Notes: generated by a model from the letters alone, not told the origin. A stretch of 60,453 nucleotides of DNA from Heyndrickxia sporothermodurans (GCF_016785185.1 NZ_JAEKDY010000008.1); one strand, 5' to 3'. Positions 43,467 through 52,334 are shown, counted from the stretch's first letter. Translations and numbers: made by a program.

Positions 43467-44758
43467 TGATTAAGACAATCTCCAATTTTATGCGTGTGGG
43501 TGATATAAGAAAAAAGATTATATTCACCCTATTAATGTTAATTGTGTTTAGAATAGGAGCTTACATTCCTGTTCCTGGCGTTGATGCTCGTGCATTAGAA
43601 GCAAATGATCAATCTGGTTTCTTTAGTATTCTAAATACATTTGGTGGTGGCGCACTTTATCAATTCTCTATTTTTGCAATGGGAATTATGCCTTATATCA
43701 CCGCATCAATTATTATCCAGTTATTGCAAATGGATGTAGTTCCGAAATTCACAGAATGGTCGAAGCAAGGTGAAGTTGGTCGACGTAAGTTAGCACAATT
43801 TACTAGATACTTCACAATCGTTCTTGGTTTTATAGAAGCGATTGGAATGTCATATGGTTTTAACTCAATGACACAAGGTCAGCTGATACAAAATCCAGGG
43901 ATCGGTACTTATTTAACCATTGCTATCGTGTTGACAGCTGGTACCGCATTTTTAATGTGGGTTGGTGAAGAAATTACTGCTAAAGGTGTAGGAAATGGTA
44001 TCTCAATTCTTATCATGGCTGGGATTGTTGCTCGAATTCCAACGATCGTTGGACAAATTTTTGAACAACAATTAAAAAATGCGGGTCAACAATTATTTAT
44101 TAAAATTGTTATCTTATTACTGATTGTATTAGTGGTAATTGCAATTGTTGTTGCTGTCGTATTTATTCAACAAGCATTAAGAAAAATTCCTATTCAATAT
44201 GCACAACGTTTAGCAGGAAAAAATCCTGTTGGCGGCCAATCAACACACTTACCATTAAAAGTAAATGCAGCAGGTGTTATTCCGGTTATCTTTGCTGTAT
44301 CGTTTATTATCGCTCCAAGAACAATTGCATCCTTCTTTGGATCAAATAGTGTCACAGACACGATCACTTGGATCTTTGATTATACGAAACCAGTTGGAAT
44401 GATCATTTATGTTGCATTAATTATAGCTTTCACATATTTCTATGCGTTTGTACAAGTAAATCCCGAACAAATGGCTGATAACCTCAAGAAACAAGGTGGT
44501 TATATTCCTGGAATTCGACCTGGTAAAAATACTAAGGAATACTTAACATCTGTTCTGTATCGATTAACATTTGTTGGTTCAATTTTCTTAGCCGTTATTT
44601 CTATTCTTCCAGTGTTGTTTACGAATTTAGCTGGGTTACCACCATCTGCACAAATTGGTGGAACTAGCTTGCTAGTTGTTGTGGGGGTTGCACTTGATAC
44701 GATGAAACAATTAGAATCACAACTTGTGAAACGTCATTATAAAGGTTTTATTAAATAA
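43466..44758 (+). CDS. secY: Protein translocase channel SecY
   Basis: SecY is the membrane pore for Sec export and insertion, working with SecE and SecG, SecA and SRP. The 430-residue protein has ten predicted membrane helices. The plug region GIMPYITASIIIQLLQ and the cytosolic loop RPGKNTKEYL are recognisable. Translation is coupled to rplO by a TAATG overlap. Confidence 0.97.
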   Translation: MIKTISNFMRVGDIRKKIIFTLLMLIVFRIGAYIPVPGVDARALEANDQSGFFSILNTFGGGALYQFSIFAMGIMPYITASIIIQLLQMDVVPKFTEWSKQGEVGRRKLAQFTRYFTIVLGFIEAIGMSYGFNSMTQGQLIQNPGIGTYLTIAIVLTAGTAFLMWVGEEITAKGVGNGISILIMAGIVARIPTIVGQIFEQQLKNAGQQLFIKIVILLLIVLVVIAIVVAVVFIQQALRKIPIQYAQRLAGKNPVGGQSTHLPLKVNAAGVIPVIFAVSFIIAPRTIASFFGSNSVTDTITWIFDYTKPVGMIIYVALIIAFTYFYAFVQVNPEQMADNLKKQGGYIPGIRPGKNTKEYLTSVLYRLTFVGSIFLAVISILPVLFTNLAGLPPSAQIGGTSLLVVVGVALDTMKQLESQLVKRHYKGFIK

Positions 44759-44761
44759 TTG

Positions 44762-44798
44762 TTAGTTTTAGGGACAGTCAATTTGTTCCTAAAACTAA
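44762..44798. other. Hairpin between secY and adk
   Basis: TTAGTTTTAGGGA (44762-44774) pairs with TTCCTAAAACTAA (44786-44798) with one G-U pair. No T run follows and adk starts 26 bases later. It may tune processing or adk translation rather than end transcription. Confidence 0.5.
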
Positions 44799-44823
44799 AA
44801 TGAGTCTTGAGGGGGAAGTACTA

Positions 44824-45477
44824 ATGAATTTAGTCTTAATGGGCCTTCCCGGTGCCGGTAAAGGAACACAAGCCGAACGAATCGTAGATAAGTATGCAAT
44901 CCCTCATATCTCAACTGGAGATATGTTCCGTGCTGCTATGAAAGAAGGAACAGAACTCGGCTTAAAGGCGAAATCGTTTATGGATAAAGGCGAACTTGTC
45001 CCTGATGAAGTGACAATTGGTATTGTTCGTGAACGTTTAAGCAAAGACGATTGCGAGAAGGGGTTCTTATTGGACGGTTTCCCAAGAACAGTTCCACAAG
45101 CAGAAGCGCTTGAAGCAATCCTTAGCGATCTGAATAAAAAAATTGACTACTGTATAAACATTAATGTGGATAAAGAAATTTTGATGGGAAGACTTACTGG
45201 ACGCCGCATTTGTAAAAATTGTGGGGCAACGTATCATCTCGTATTTAATCCACCTAAAGAAGCCGGTACTTGTGATCGATGTGGCGGTGAGCTATATCAA
45301 CGTGCCGATGATAATGAAGAAACGGTTCAAAATCGTTTAGATGTTAACATCAAACAAACAAAACCCCTTCTTGATTTTTATGCAGGAAAAGGCTATTTAC
45401 AAACGATTGATGGTGAACAAGATATTAACAAAGTGTTTGCTGATATCGATAAATTGCTTGCTACAATCAAGCACTAA
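44824..45477 (+). CDS. adk: Adenylate kinase
   Basis: Adk interconverts ATP and AMP with two ADP. The 217-residue product has the P-loop GLPGAGKGT at 7-15, the AMP-binding region LDGFPRT, and a long-type LID with a four-cysteine zinc site (CKNCG and CDRCGG, about 130-153), as in Gram-positive adenylate kinases. ATG 44824 follows GAGGGGGAAG; an earlier in-frame ATG at 44800 has no homology. Confidence 0.97.
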   Translation: MNLVLMGLPGAGKGTQAERIVDKYAIPHISTGDMFRAAMKEGTELGLKAKSFMDKGELVPDEVTIGIVRERLSKDDCEKGFLLDGFPRTVPQAEALEAILSDLNKKIDYCININVDKEILMGRLTGRRICKNCGATYHLVFNPPKEAGTCDRCGGELYQRADDNEETVQNRLDVNIKQTKPLLDFYAGKGYLQTIDGEQDINKVFADIDKLLATIKH

Positions 45478-45632
45478 TTGAAATTACTTCTAATACTCAT
45501 AAGAATTGGATGTAATTACTGAAAAATTTATTCGCAAGTTTGATGCAATTCCTTCATATTAAGGGTATAATGGATTTCGTGGCTTTTGTCATTAAAGTAA
45601 TTCTCGGAAATCTACCATAAGATGAAGGGAAC

Positions 45633-45669
45633 ATTTTAACAATAGATATTTATATTTTATTGTTAAAAT
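45633..45669. repeat. 11-bp inverted repeat at the edge of the map remnant
   Basis: ATTTTAACAAT (45633-45643) and its exact complement ATTGTTAAAAT (45659-45669) flank a 15-base AT-only loop. The repeat stops about 6 bases before the first recognisable map codon. It may mark the deletion joint that removed the 5' half of map, or it may be an unrelated AT-rich hairpin. Confidence 0.6.
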
Positions 45670-45675
45670 AGATGA

Positions 45676-45915
45676 AGAGACGCGAAAAGGCTCGCGGATG
45701 TGAAAGAGATCTCTCTCTATCATGGCTGAAATGATTGAAGGCCTGGTGTGCGTCTTTCGAACATCTCTCATGCGATTCAAATCTTTGAAAAAAATCATGG
45801 CTTTTCTATCGTTCGCGAGTATGCAGGACATGGGATTGGTCAAGAATTACATGAAGACCCACTAATACCTCATTATGGACCGCCTACCATAGGCACTCGC
45901 GTAAAAGTGGTATAA
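45676..45915 (+). pseudogene. map: Remnant of methionine aminopeptidase gene (map)
   Basis: Map removes the initiator methionine and normally sits between adk and infA in Bacillus. Here one frame reads RDAKRLADVKEISLYHG, then stop, ND, stop, then RPGVRLSNISHAIQ and REYAGHGIGQELHEDP, ending at TAA 45913. This is colinear with about residues 115-200 of Map. There are two in-frame TGA codons (45727, 45736). The N-terminal part with two metal-binding Asp residues and the C-terminal part with two Glu ligands are missing, so no active enzyme can be made. A working Map must be encoded elsewhere. Confidence 0.9.
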
Positions 45916-45957
45916 GTTTGTAGTCCATAAATGTAAGAAGAAGGGAGATGGGTACAG

Positions 45958-46176
45958 GTGGCGAAAGACGATGTTATCGAGGTTGAAGGTACTGTTAGTG
46001 AAACATTGCCTAATGCAATGTTTAAGGTAGAATTAGAGAATGGCCATACTGTTCTTGCACATGTTTCCGGAAAAATTAGAATGCATTTCATTCGTATTTT
46101 ACCGGGGGATAAAGTAACAGTTGAACTTTCTCCATATGATTTAACGCGCGGAAGAATTACGTATCGTTTCAAATAA
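45958..46176 (+). CDS. infA: Translation initiation factor IF-1
   Basis: IF-1 blocks the A site during initiation. The 72-residue OB-fold protein starts at GTG 45958 (MAKDDVIEVEGTVSETLPNA) and has GKIRMHFIRILPGDKVTVELSPYD split as expected. The ribosome binding site is AAGGGAGA (45941-45948). It follows the map remnant, so its usual upstream partner has been lost. Confidence 0.97.
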   Translation: MAKDDVIEVEGTVSETLPNAMFKVELENGHTVLAHVSGKIRMHFIRILPGDKVTVELSPYDLTRGRITYRFK

Positions 46177-46210
46177 TAATGCACTCCGTACTATTAAGGA
46201 GGTAAAAGAG

Positions 46211-46324
46211 ATGAAAGTCAGACCATCAGTAAAACCAATTTGTGAGAAATGCAAAATCATTCGCAGAAATGGTAAAGTAATGGTTATTTGTGAAAACCCA
46301 AAACATAAACAAAAACAAGGATAA
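46211..46324 (+). CDS. rpmJ: Ribosomal protein L36 (zinc-binding form)
   Basis: The 37-residue protein MKVRPSVKPICEKCKIIR onwards has the CxxC...C...H zinc site (C11, C14, C27, H32). Ribosome binding site AAGGAGG. Normal position between infA and rpsM. Confidence 0.96.
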   Translation: MKVRPSVKPICEKCKIIRRNGKVMVICENPKHKQKQG

Positions 46325-46349
46325 TCTTTAAAGGAGGTGCGCTCTTAAT

Positions 46350-46715
46350 ATGGCACGTATTGCAGGTGTAGACATTCCACGTGATAAACGTGTAGTGATC
46401 TCTTTAACATATATCTTTGGGATTGGAAAGCCAACAGCCCAAAAGATTTTAGCTGAAGCAGGCGTATCTGAAGATACTCGTGTTCGCGACTTAACTGAGG
46501 ATGAATTAAATAAAATCCGTGATATCATTGACAAATTAAAGGTTGAAGGTGACCTTCGCCGTGAAGTTTCTTTAAACATTAAACGTTTAATGGAAATTGG
46601 ATCATTCCGTGGTCTTCGTCATCGTCGTGGTTTACCAGTTCGCGGTCAAAATACAAAGAACAATGCTCGTACACGCAAAGGTCCTCGTAAGACTGTAGCA
46701 GGTAAAAAGAAATAA
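46350..46715 (+). CDS. rpsM: Ribosomal protein S13
   Basis: S13 contacts P-site tRNA and forms bridges to the 50S. The 121-residue product has GVDIPRDKRVVISLTYIFGIG, then SFRGLRHRRGLPVRGQNTKNN and a basic C-terminal tail. Ribosome binding site AAAGGAGGTG. Confidence 0.97.
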   Translation: MARIAGVDIPRDKRVVISLTYIFGIGKPTAQKILAEAGVSEDTRVRDLTEDELNKIRDIIDKLKVEGDLRREVSLNIKRLMEIGSFRGLRHRRGLPVRGQNTKNNARTRKGPRKTVAGKKK

Positions 46716-46740
46716 TTAGTAAAGGAGGTTTCATAGTAGT

Positions 46741-47130
46741 ATGGCACGTAAAACAAACACTCGTAAACGTCGTGTGAAAAAGAATATAGAAACAGGTATT
46801 GCACACATTCGTTCTACATTCAATAATACAATTGTAACGATTACAGATTCTCATGGTAATGCTCTTGCATGGTCTAGTGCCGGTGCTCTTGGTTTCAAAG
46901 GCTCACGTAAATCTACTCCATTTGCAGCGCAAATGGCGGCAGAAACTGCAGCTAAAGCATCTATGGAACATGGAATGAAAACTCTTGAAGTAACTGTTAA
47001 AGGACCTGGTGCAGGTCGTGAAGCTGCTATTCGTGCGCTTCAAGCTGCTGGTCTAGAAGTAACAGCTATTAAAGATGTTACACCGGTACCACATAATGGT
47101 TGCCGCCCACCTAAACGCCGTCGTGTTTAA
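46741..47130 (+). CDS. rpsK: Ribosomal protein S11
   Basis: S11 lines the platform and mRNA exit. The 129-residue product has HIRSTFNNTIVTITDSHGNAL and ends TPVPHNGCRPPKRRRV, which includes the Asn-Gly that is often converted to isoaspartate. Ribosome binding site AAAGGAGG. Confidence 0.97.
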   Translation: MARKTNTRKRRVKKNIETGIAHIRSTFNNTIVTITDSHGNALAWSSAGALGFKGSRKSTPFAAQMAAETAAKASMEHGMKTLEVTVKGPGAGREAAIRALQAAGLEVTAIKDVTPVPHNGCRPPKRRRV

Positions 47131-47147
47131 TTTTTTCTGTATAGAAT

Positions 47148-47176
47148 TTGTATCCATGTCAATAATGGGATATGAT
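47148..47176 (+). promoter_or_regulatory. Candidate internal promoter of rpoA-rplQ
   Basis: TTGTAT (47148-47153), a 17-base spacer and TATGAT (47171-47176) lie in the unusually long 180-base gap ahead of rpoA, inside an otherwise tightly packed superoperon. Confidence 0.5.
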
Positions 47177-47310
47177 ATGACAACAAATACAAGACAGAAA
47201 TGATTAATCCAGTTGTTGTGCACAAATGGGAATGTAAACATGGGGAATTTCGGTTAGATCGATTAAATTTTCTACCGGGGTTTCGACGTTTTGAAGGAGG
47301 GTAAATTTGA

Positions 47311-48255
47311 ATGATTGAAATCGAAAAGCCAAAAATTGAAACGGTTGAGGTCAACGATGACGCAAGTTTCGGAAAGTTCGTCGTAGAACCACTAGAGCGT
47401 GGATATGGTACAACTTTGGGTAACTCCTTACGTCGTATCCTATTATCCTCACTTCCAGGTGCAGCTGTCACTTCTATACAAATAGATGGGGTCATGCATG
47501 AGTTCTCAACAATTGAAGGCGTCGTAGAAGATGTAACATCAATTATTCTTAATATTAAAAAGCTAGCATTGAAAATCTACTCTGACGAAGAAAAAACGTT
47601 AGAAATTGATGTGCAAGGAGAAGGAGTTGTCACTGCTGCTGACATAACACATGACAGCGACGTGGAAATTCTTAATCCAGATCTTTACATCGCAACATTA
47701 GGGAAAAATGCTCACTTCCGTATGCGTATGTCAGCTGTAACAGGTCGTGGCTATACACCTGCTGAACAGAATAAACGTGAAGATCTTCCGATTGGGGTTA
47801 TTCCAATTGATTCTATTTATACACCGGTTCAACGTGTAAACTATCAAGTTGAAAATACTCGTGTTGGTCAAGTATCAAACTTTGATAAGCTATCACTAGA
47901 TGTATGGACTGATGGAAGTATTGGACCAAAGGAAGCTATTTCTCTAGGTGCAAAGATTCTAACAGAGCACTTAAATATATTCGTAGGTTTAACTGATGAA
48001 GCACAAAATGCTGAAATCATGGTTGAAAAAGAAGAAGATCAGAAGGAAAAAGTTCTTGAAATGACGATTGAAGAACTAGATCTCTCCGTTCGTTCTTATA
48101 ATTGCCTAAAACGTGCCGGAATCAACACTGTTCAGGAATTAGCGAATAAGACTGAAGAAGATATGATGAAAGTTCGTAATTTAGGTCGTAAGTCTTTAGA
48201 AGAAGTTAAAGCGAAGTTAGAAGAACTTGGCTTAGGCTTAAGAAAAGACGATTGA
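47311..48255 (+). CDS. rpoA: RNA polymerase alpha subunit
   Basis: The alpha dimer starts polymerase assembly and its C-terminal domain binds UP elements and activators. The 314-residue product has the N-terminal assembly domain (FVVEPLERGYGTTLGNSLRR) and the C-terminal domain (ELDLSVRSYNCLKRAGINTV, NLGRKSLEEVKAKLEELGL). Ribosome binding site GAAGGAGGG. Confidence 0.98.
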   Translation: MIEIEKPKIETVEVNDDASFGKFVVEPLERGYGTTLGNSLRRILLSSLPGAAVTSIQIDGVMHEFSTIEGVVEDVTSIILNIKKLALKIYSDEEKTLEIDVQGEGVVTAADITHDSDVEILNPDLYIATLGKNAHFRMRMSAVTGRGYTPAEQNKREDLPIGVIPIDSIYTPVQRVNYQVENTRVGQVSNFDKLSLDVWTDGSIGPKEAISLGAKILTEHLNIFVGLTDEAQNAEIMVEKEEDQKEKVLEMTIEELDLSVRSYNCLKRAGINTVQELANKTEEDMMKVRNLGRKSLEEVKAKLEELGLGLRKDD

Positions 48256-48295
48256 TTATAAAACTTAATAATATTCAACAAGGGAGGGAAACTTC

Positions 48296-48658
48296 ATGGG
48301 ATACAGAAAACTAGGACGTACTAGTGCCCAACGTAAAGCGTTGCTTCGTGACTTAGCAACTGACCTTATCATCAATGAGCGCATCGAAACTACTGAAGCT
48401 CGTGCGAAAGAGTTACGTTCAGTTGTTGAAAAAATGATCACTCTAGGTAAACGTGGTGATTTACACGCACGTCGTCAAGCAGCTGCATTCATCCGTCATG
48501 AAATTGCTGATGCTGAAACGAAACAAGATGCTGTTCAAAAATTATTCTCTGACATCGCTACTCGTTATCAAGAGCGCCAAGGTGGATATACTCGTATCAT
48601 GAAACTTGGACCTCGTCGTGGTGACGGTGCACCGGTAGTAATTATTGAATTAGTTTAA
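48296..48658 (+). CDS. rplQ: Ribosomal protein L17
   Basis: L17 lies near the tunnel exit. The 120-residue product starts MGYRKLGRTSAQRKALLRDL and ends RRGDGAPVVIIELV. Ribosome binding site AAGGGAGGG. Last gene of the superoperon; a terminator follows. Confidence 0.97.
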   Translation: MGYRKLGRTSAQRKALLRDLATDLIINERIETTEARAKELRSVVEKMITLGKRGDLHARRQAAAFIRHEIADAETKQDAVQKLFSDIATRYQERQGGYTRIMKLGPRRGDGAPVVIIELV

Positions 48659-48661
48659 TAG

Positions 48662-48724
48662 GTATTTACAATGAGGGCAGGACAGTTAGTTATAACTGCT
48701 TCTATGCCCTTTTTTTGTAAATAC
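48662..48724 (+). terminator. Terminator after rplQ
   Basis: AGGGCA (48674-48679) pairs with TGCCCT (48705-48710), with an inner stem CAGTTA/TAACTG, and is followed by a run of T. An outer complementarity (GTATTTACAA with TTGTAAATAC) extends the structure to 48724, so the T run itself is partly paired. Confidence 0.85.
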
Positions 48725-48845
48725 AGGCCATCATTTATAAATGTAAGGCCAGCGTAAGCGCAATTGAAATTTTTATATATGTGATGTATTGAAGCTAATA
48801 GAGTGTTACGATGGGTAGTATATTATTATCTATCCCGTCTAGCTC

Positions 48846-48934
48846 CTTGCATCCCTCTCCAACTCTAATGACTAGAGGATTTTGTGACCAGGGAACGTAC
48901 TTACTTCCCCAGGAGAGGGGTGCAGGCTTTTTTG
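48846..48934 (+). terminator. Branched hairpin with T run ahead of ecfA1
   Basis: A 15-bp stem (48846-48860 with 48912-48926, two G-U pairs) closes a junction with two small hairpins: CTCTA/TAGAG (48863-48867, 48873-48877) and GGGAA/TTCCC (48891-48895, 48905-48909). A T run (48928-48933) follows. It would terminate transcription 60 bases ahead of ecfA1. It could be an attenuator, or a copy of an interspersed Bacillus repeat (GTCTAGCTCC at its 5' flank). Confidence 0.65.
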
Positions 48935-48993
48935 TTTTATACGTTTGTTGAAAAGTAGCATGATTACTCGCTTTGCATAGAGGAGGCTTGGAG

Positions 48994-49833
48994 ATGCCGG
49001 AGGAGATTATTTCGATAGAGCATGTATATTTTCGTTATCCGGGACAAGATCCATATGTCTTAAATGATATTTCTTTATCGGTTCAAAAAGGGGAGTGGCT
49101 TGCCATTGTTGGTCACAATGGTTCAGGGAAATCCACTTTAGCAAAAATGTTAAATGGTCTACATTATCCGGAAAAGGGGAATGTAACGGTTGACCAACTT
49201 CCATTATCGGAAGAGACTGTTTGGGAGATTAGAAAAAGAATAGGAATGGTCTTCCAAAACCCTGATAATCAGTTTGTAGGAACAACCGTACAAGATGATG
49301 TGGCTTTTGGTTTGGAAAATAGCGGAGTCCCACAAGAAATTATGGCTGAGCGTGTGAAAGATGCCTTGGAAAGAGTGAATATGCTCTCGTTTCTCGATCA
49401 AGAGCCGCACCATTTATCCGGAGGTCAAAAGCAAAGAGTTGCCATCGCGGGTATAATTGCAATCATGCCGAAAGTTATTATTTTGGATGAGGCAACATCA
49501 ATGTTAGATCCAAAAGGTCGTCAAGAGGTTTTAGAAACAATAAGAGAATTAAAAGATAAACTTGGTTTGACCGTGATTTCTATTACTCATGATTTAGAAG
49601 AAGCATCAAGAGCAGATCGAATGATTGTATTAAATAAAGGCGAAGTTTTCAAAAAAGGTAAGCCCATTGAGATTTTTCAATTGGAAGATGAATTAGTTGA
49701 ACTAGGTCTAGATATTCCTTTTACGATAAAAATGACGAAAAAACTTACACAATTAGGGTTTAATTTTCCAAATACGTACATAACAGAAGAAGAATTGGTG
49801 GATGCATTATGGACATTACACTTAAACAAGTAG
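48994..49833 (+). CDS. ecfA1: ECF transporter ATP-binding subunit EcfA1
   Basis: EcfA1 and EcfA2 power energy-coupling factor transporters, which take up vitamins and metals via interchangeable S subunits. The 279-residue ABC ATPase has Walker A GHNGSGKST at 40-48, Q-loop FQNPDNQFVG, signature LSGGQ and Walker B VIILDEATSML. ATG 48994 follows AGAGGAGG. It overlaps ecfA2 by 25 bases. No S component lies in the window. Confidence 0.97.
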   Translation: MPEEIISIEHVYFRYPGQDPYVLNDISLSVQKGEWLAIVGHNGSGKSTLAKMLNGLHYPEKGNVTVDQLPLSEETVWEIRKRIGMVFQNPDNQFVGTTVQDDVAFGLENSGVPQEIMAERVKDALERVNMLSFLDQEPHHLSGGQKQRVAIAGIIAIMPKVIILDEATSMLDPKGRQEVLETIRELKDKLGLTVISITHDLEEASRADRMIVLNKGEVFKKGKPIEIFQLEDELVELGLDIPFTIKMTKKLTQLGFNFPNTYITEEELVDALWTLHLNK

Positions 49834-50678
49834 AATATCGATACCAGGCAAATACCCCTTTTGAAAGATTAGCTATACAAAATATTGATTTAATCATTCC
49901 TTCGGGGAAATTTATTGCTATTATAGGTCATACGGGTTCAGGGAAATCCACATTGCTCCAACACCTAAATGCCTTGCTTCAGCCGACAAAAGGGCAAGTT
50001 CATATTGGCGATTTTACAATTGATTCAGATAAAAAGGAAAAGAATTTACGAAAAGTTCGTCAGAAGGTAGGAATTGTTTTTCAATTTCCTGAGCATCAGC
50101 TTTTTGAGGAAACGGTTGAGAAAGATGTATGCTTTGGGCCGATGAACTTTGGCGTCAATAAGGAAGAAGCAAAGAAACGTGCAAAAGAACTCGTACTTCA
50201 AGTAGGTTTATCAGAAGAGGTATTGGACAAGTCACCATTTGATTTATCCGGTGGACAGATGAGACGGGTAGCTATTGCTGGCGTATTAGCAATGGAACCA
50301 GAGGTGCTCGTTTTAGACGAACCGACCGCTGGATTGGATCCTAGAGGACGAAGAGAAGTGATGGATATGTTTTATCGTCTTCATAAAGAAAAAGGCTTAA
50401 CAACGATTCTTGTCACACATAGTATGGAAGATGCTGCGATATATGCTGATGAAATTATTATCATGCATGAAGGTGAGATTAAGAGGAAGGGTACGCCAAG
50501 GGAAATCTTTTCGGAGCCGAAAGAACTACTTGAACTAGGATTAAATGTTCCCGATGTCGTGAATTTTCAATATTTATTGGAAGAAAAAATGGGTGAACCG
50601 ATTGGGAAAACATGTTTAACGATTGATGAACTTTCAGAAGCTATAATGGAACTGCAGACAGTGGGTGAAGGGACATGA
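49809..50678 (+). CDS. ecfA2: ECF transporter ATP-binding subunit EcfA2
   Basis: The second ATPase of the module has 289 residues, with Walker A GHTGSGKST at 40-48, FQFPEHQLFEE, signature LSGGQMRRVAIAG and Walker B VLVLDEPTAGLDP. Its start lies inside ecfA1 and its end overlaps ecfT by four bases (ATGA), so the three subunits are made together. Confidence 0.97.
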   Translation: MDITLKQVEYRYQANTPFERLAIQNIDLIIPSGKFIAIIGHTGSGKSTLLQHLNALLQPTKGQVHIGDFTIDSDKKEKNLRKVRQKVGIVFQFPEHQLFEETVEKDVCFGPMNFGVNKEEAKKRAKELVLQVGLSEEVLDKSPFDLSGGQMRRVAIAGVLAMEPEVLVLDEPTAGLDPRGRREVMDMFYRLHKEKGLTTILVTHSMEDAAIYADEIIIMHEGEIKRKGTPREIFSEPKELLELGLNVPDVVNFQYLLEEKMGEPIGKTCLTIDELSEAIMELQTVGEGT

Positions 50679-51472
50679 TGGAGAAAATGATTTTTGGACG
50701 ATATGTTCCGACTGATTCTGTTATACATCGGTTAGACCCGCGTTCAAAGCTAATATTCGTCTTTGCTTTTATTTGTATTGTCTTTTTGGCTAATAATACA
50801 ATTACTTATGGTATATTAGCGATTTTCACCTTATCACTAGTGTTCATTTCGAAAGTCCCTTTTCGCTTTTTTATAAATGGTTTAAAACCGATTTTATGGT
50901 TAATTTTATTTACATTAGTTTTACATTTGTTTTTTACGAAACAAGGGAGTCTAATATTCCATTTAGGTTTTGTGAAAATATATGAAGAGGGACTAAGACA
51001 AGGAATTTTTATATCGTTAAGATTTCTATTGCTTATTTTTGTGACATCCCTTATGACATTAACAACGACACCTATTTCATTAACGGATGGCTTAGAAACA
51101 TTATTAAAGCCGTTAATGAAACTTAAATTTCCTGTCCATGAATTAGCTTTGATGATGTCGATTTCCTTGCGTTTTATTCCTACCTTAATGGATGAGACGG
51201 ATAAAATTATGAAGGCTCAGATGGCTAGAGGGGTCGATTTTTCCGGTGGTCCGATTAAAGATCGAATCAAGGCAATTATCCCTTTACTTATCCCTTTGTT
51301 TATTAGCTCATTTAAACGGGCGGAAGAACTAGCCATTGCGATGGAAGCGAGAGGCTACCGCGGGGGAGAAGGAAGGACGAAATATCGACTATTAGATTGG
51401 AAAACGGCTGATACGATTGCACTCATTTTTTTATTATGTATAACCATTCTTTTAATACTTTTTAAAGCGTGA
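50675..51472 (+). CDS. ecfT: ECF transporter membrane coupling subunit EcfT
   Basis: EcfT joins the ATPases to substrate-binding S components. The 265-residue protein of the CbiQ family has about five to six membrane helices and the two Ala-Arg-Gly coupling motifs MARGVDF and MEARGYRGG in the cytosolic helices. ATG 50675 and ATG 50678 are both possible. truA follows after 10 bases. Confidence 0.96.
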   Translation: MMEKMIFGRYVPTDSVIHRLDPRSKLIFVFAFICIVFLANNTITYGILAIFTLSLVFISKVPFRFFINGLKPILWLILFTLVLHLFFTKQGSLIFHLGFVKIYEEGLRQGIFISLRFLLLIFVTSLMTLTTTPISLTDGLETLLKPLMKLKFPVHELALMMSISLRFIPTLMDETDKIMKAQMARGVDFSGGPIKDRIKAIIPLLIPLFISSFKRAEELAIAMEARGYRGGEGRTKYRLLDWKTADTIALIFLLCITILLILFKA

Positions 51473-51482
51473 GGGACTAAAC

Positions 51483-52223
51483 ATGTTTCGATATAAATGC
51501 GTCGTCGCATACGATGGCTCAAACTTTTCCGGTTATCAGGTACAGCCGAATGGCCGAACAGTACAAGGAGAACTTGAAGCTGCTCTTAAAAAGATACACA
51601 AAGGTGAGGAAGTGAAAGTTGTAGGGTCGGGAAGAACAGACGCAGGTGTACATGCGACAGGACAGGTCATCCATTTCGATACACCACTACATATTCCACT
51701 TAACCGCTGGCCGATTGTTTTAAATAGCATGCTGCCAAATGATATATCTATTAAACAAACTGAACTAGTCGATGCAAACTTTCATGCGCGTTTTTCTGTT
51801 GTGAAAAAGGAGTATCGTTACAAGGTATATACGAGTCCATATCGAGATCCCTTTAAACATGTTTATGCTTATCACTACCCATACCCATTGAACCTAGACG
51901 AGATGGAGAAAGCAAGCAAACATTTCATCGGGACACATGACTTTACCAGTTTTTGTTCTGCGAAAACAGAAGTAGCAGACAAAGTTCGTACGATTGAGGA
52001 TATTCGTTTTGTGAAAAGCAATGAAGAACTAGAAGTTCAGTTTATTGGAAACGGATTTTTATATAATATGGTTCGCATTTTAATGGGGACATTATTAGAG
52101 GTAGGTATTGGAAAAAGGAAATCCGAGGAGATCCCTTCGATTTTGGAACAAAGAAATCGTATAAATGCTGGAAAAACAGCTCCTGCTGAAGGGTTGTATT
52201 TATGGAAGGTATATTATGACTAG
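51483..52223 (+). CDS. truA: tRNA pseudouridine(38-40) synthase TruA
   Basis: TruA makes pseudouridines 38, 39 and 40 in the anticodon arm. The 246-residue product has the catalytic Asp53 in GSGRTDAGVHATGQV, plus KEYRYKVYTSP and FLYNMVRILMGTLLEVG. It is read with the ecf genes, an arrangement usual in Bacillus. Confidence 0.97.
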   Translation: MFRYKCVVAYDGSNFSGYQVQPNGRTVQGELEAALKKIHKGEEVKVVGSGRTDAGVHATGQVIHFDTPLHIPLNRWPIVLNSMLPNDISIKQTELVDANFHARFSVVKKEYRYKVYTSPYRDPFKHVYAYHYPYPLNLDEMEKASKHFIGTHDFTSFCSAKTEVADKVRTIEDIRFVKSNEELEVQFIGNGFLYNMVRILMGTLLEVGIGKRKSEEIPSILEQRNRINAGKTAPAEGLYLWKVYYD

Positions 52224-52296
52224 TGTATTTTGTATTGTCAGAGTGAACTTGTCGCTTTATTTTTATCATAACAACTAATCCAGGTGTAACATTGTC

Positions 52297-52325
52297 TTGA
52301 CATTGACGTCATAAAAAGATATTAT
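52297..52325 (+). promoter_or_regulatory. SigA promoter of rplM-rpsI
   Basis: TTGACA (52297-52302), a 17-base spacer and TATTAT (52320-52325). It opens a separate unit for L13 and S9 with a leader of about 100 bases. Confidence 0.82.
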
Positions 52326-52334
52326 TACCTATGG

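Noticed and set aside
45592..45843. Minus-strand open frame across the adk-infA gap
   Set aside because: The plus strand here carries the map remnant; the minus frame has no ribosome binding site and no family resemblance.
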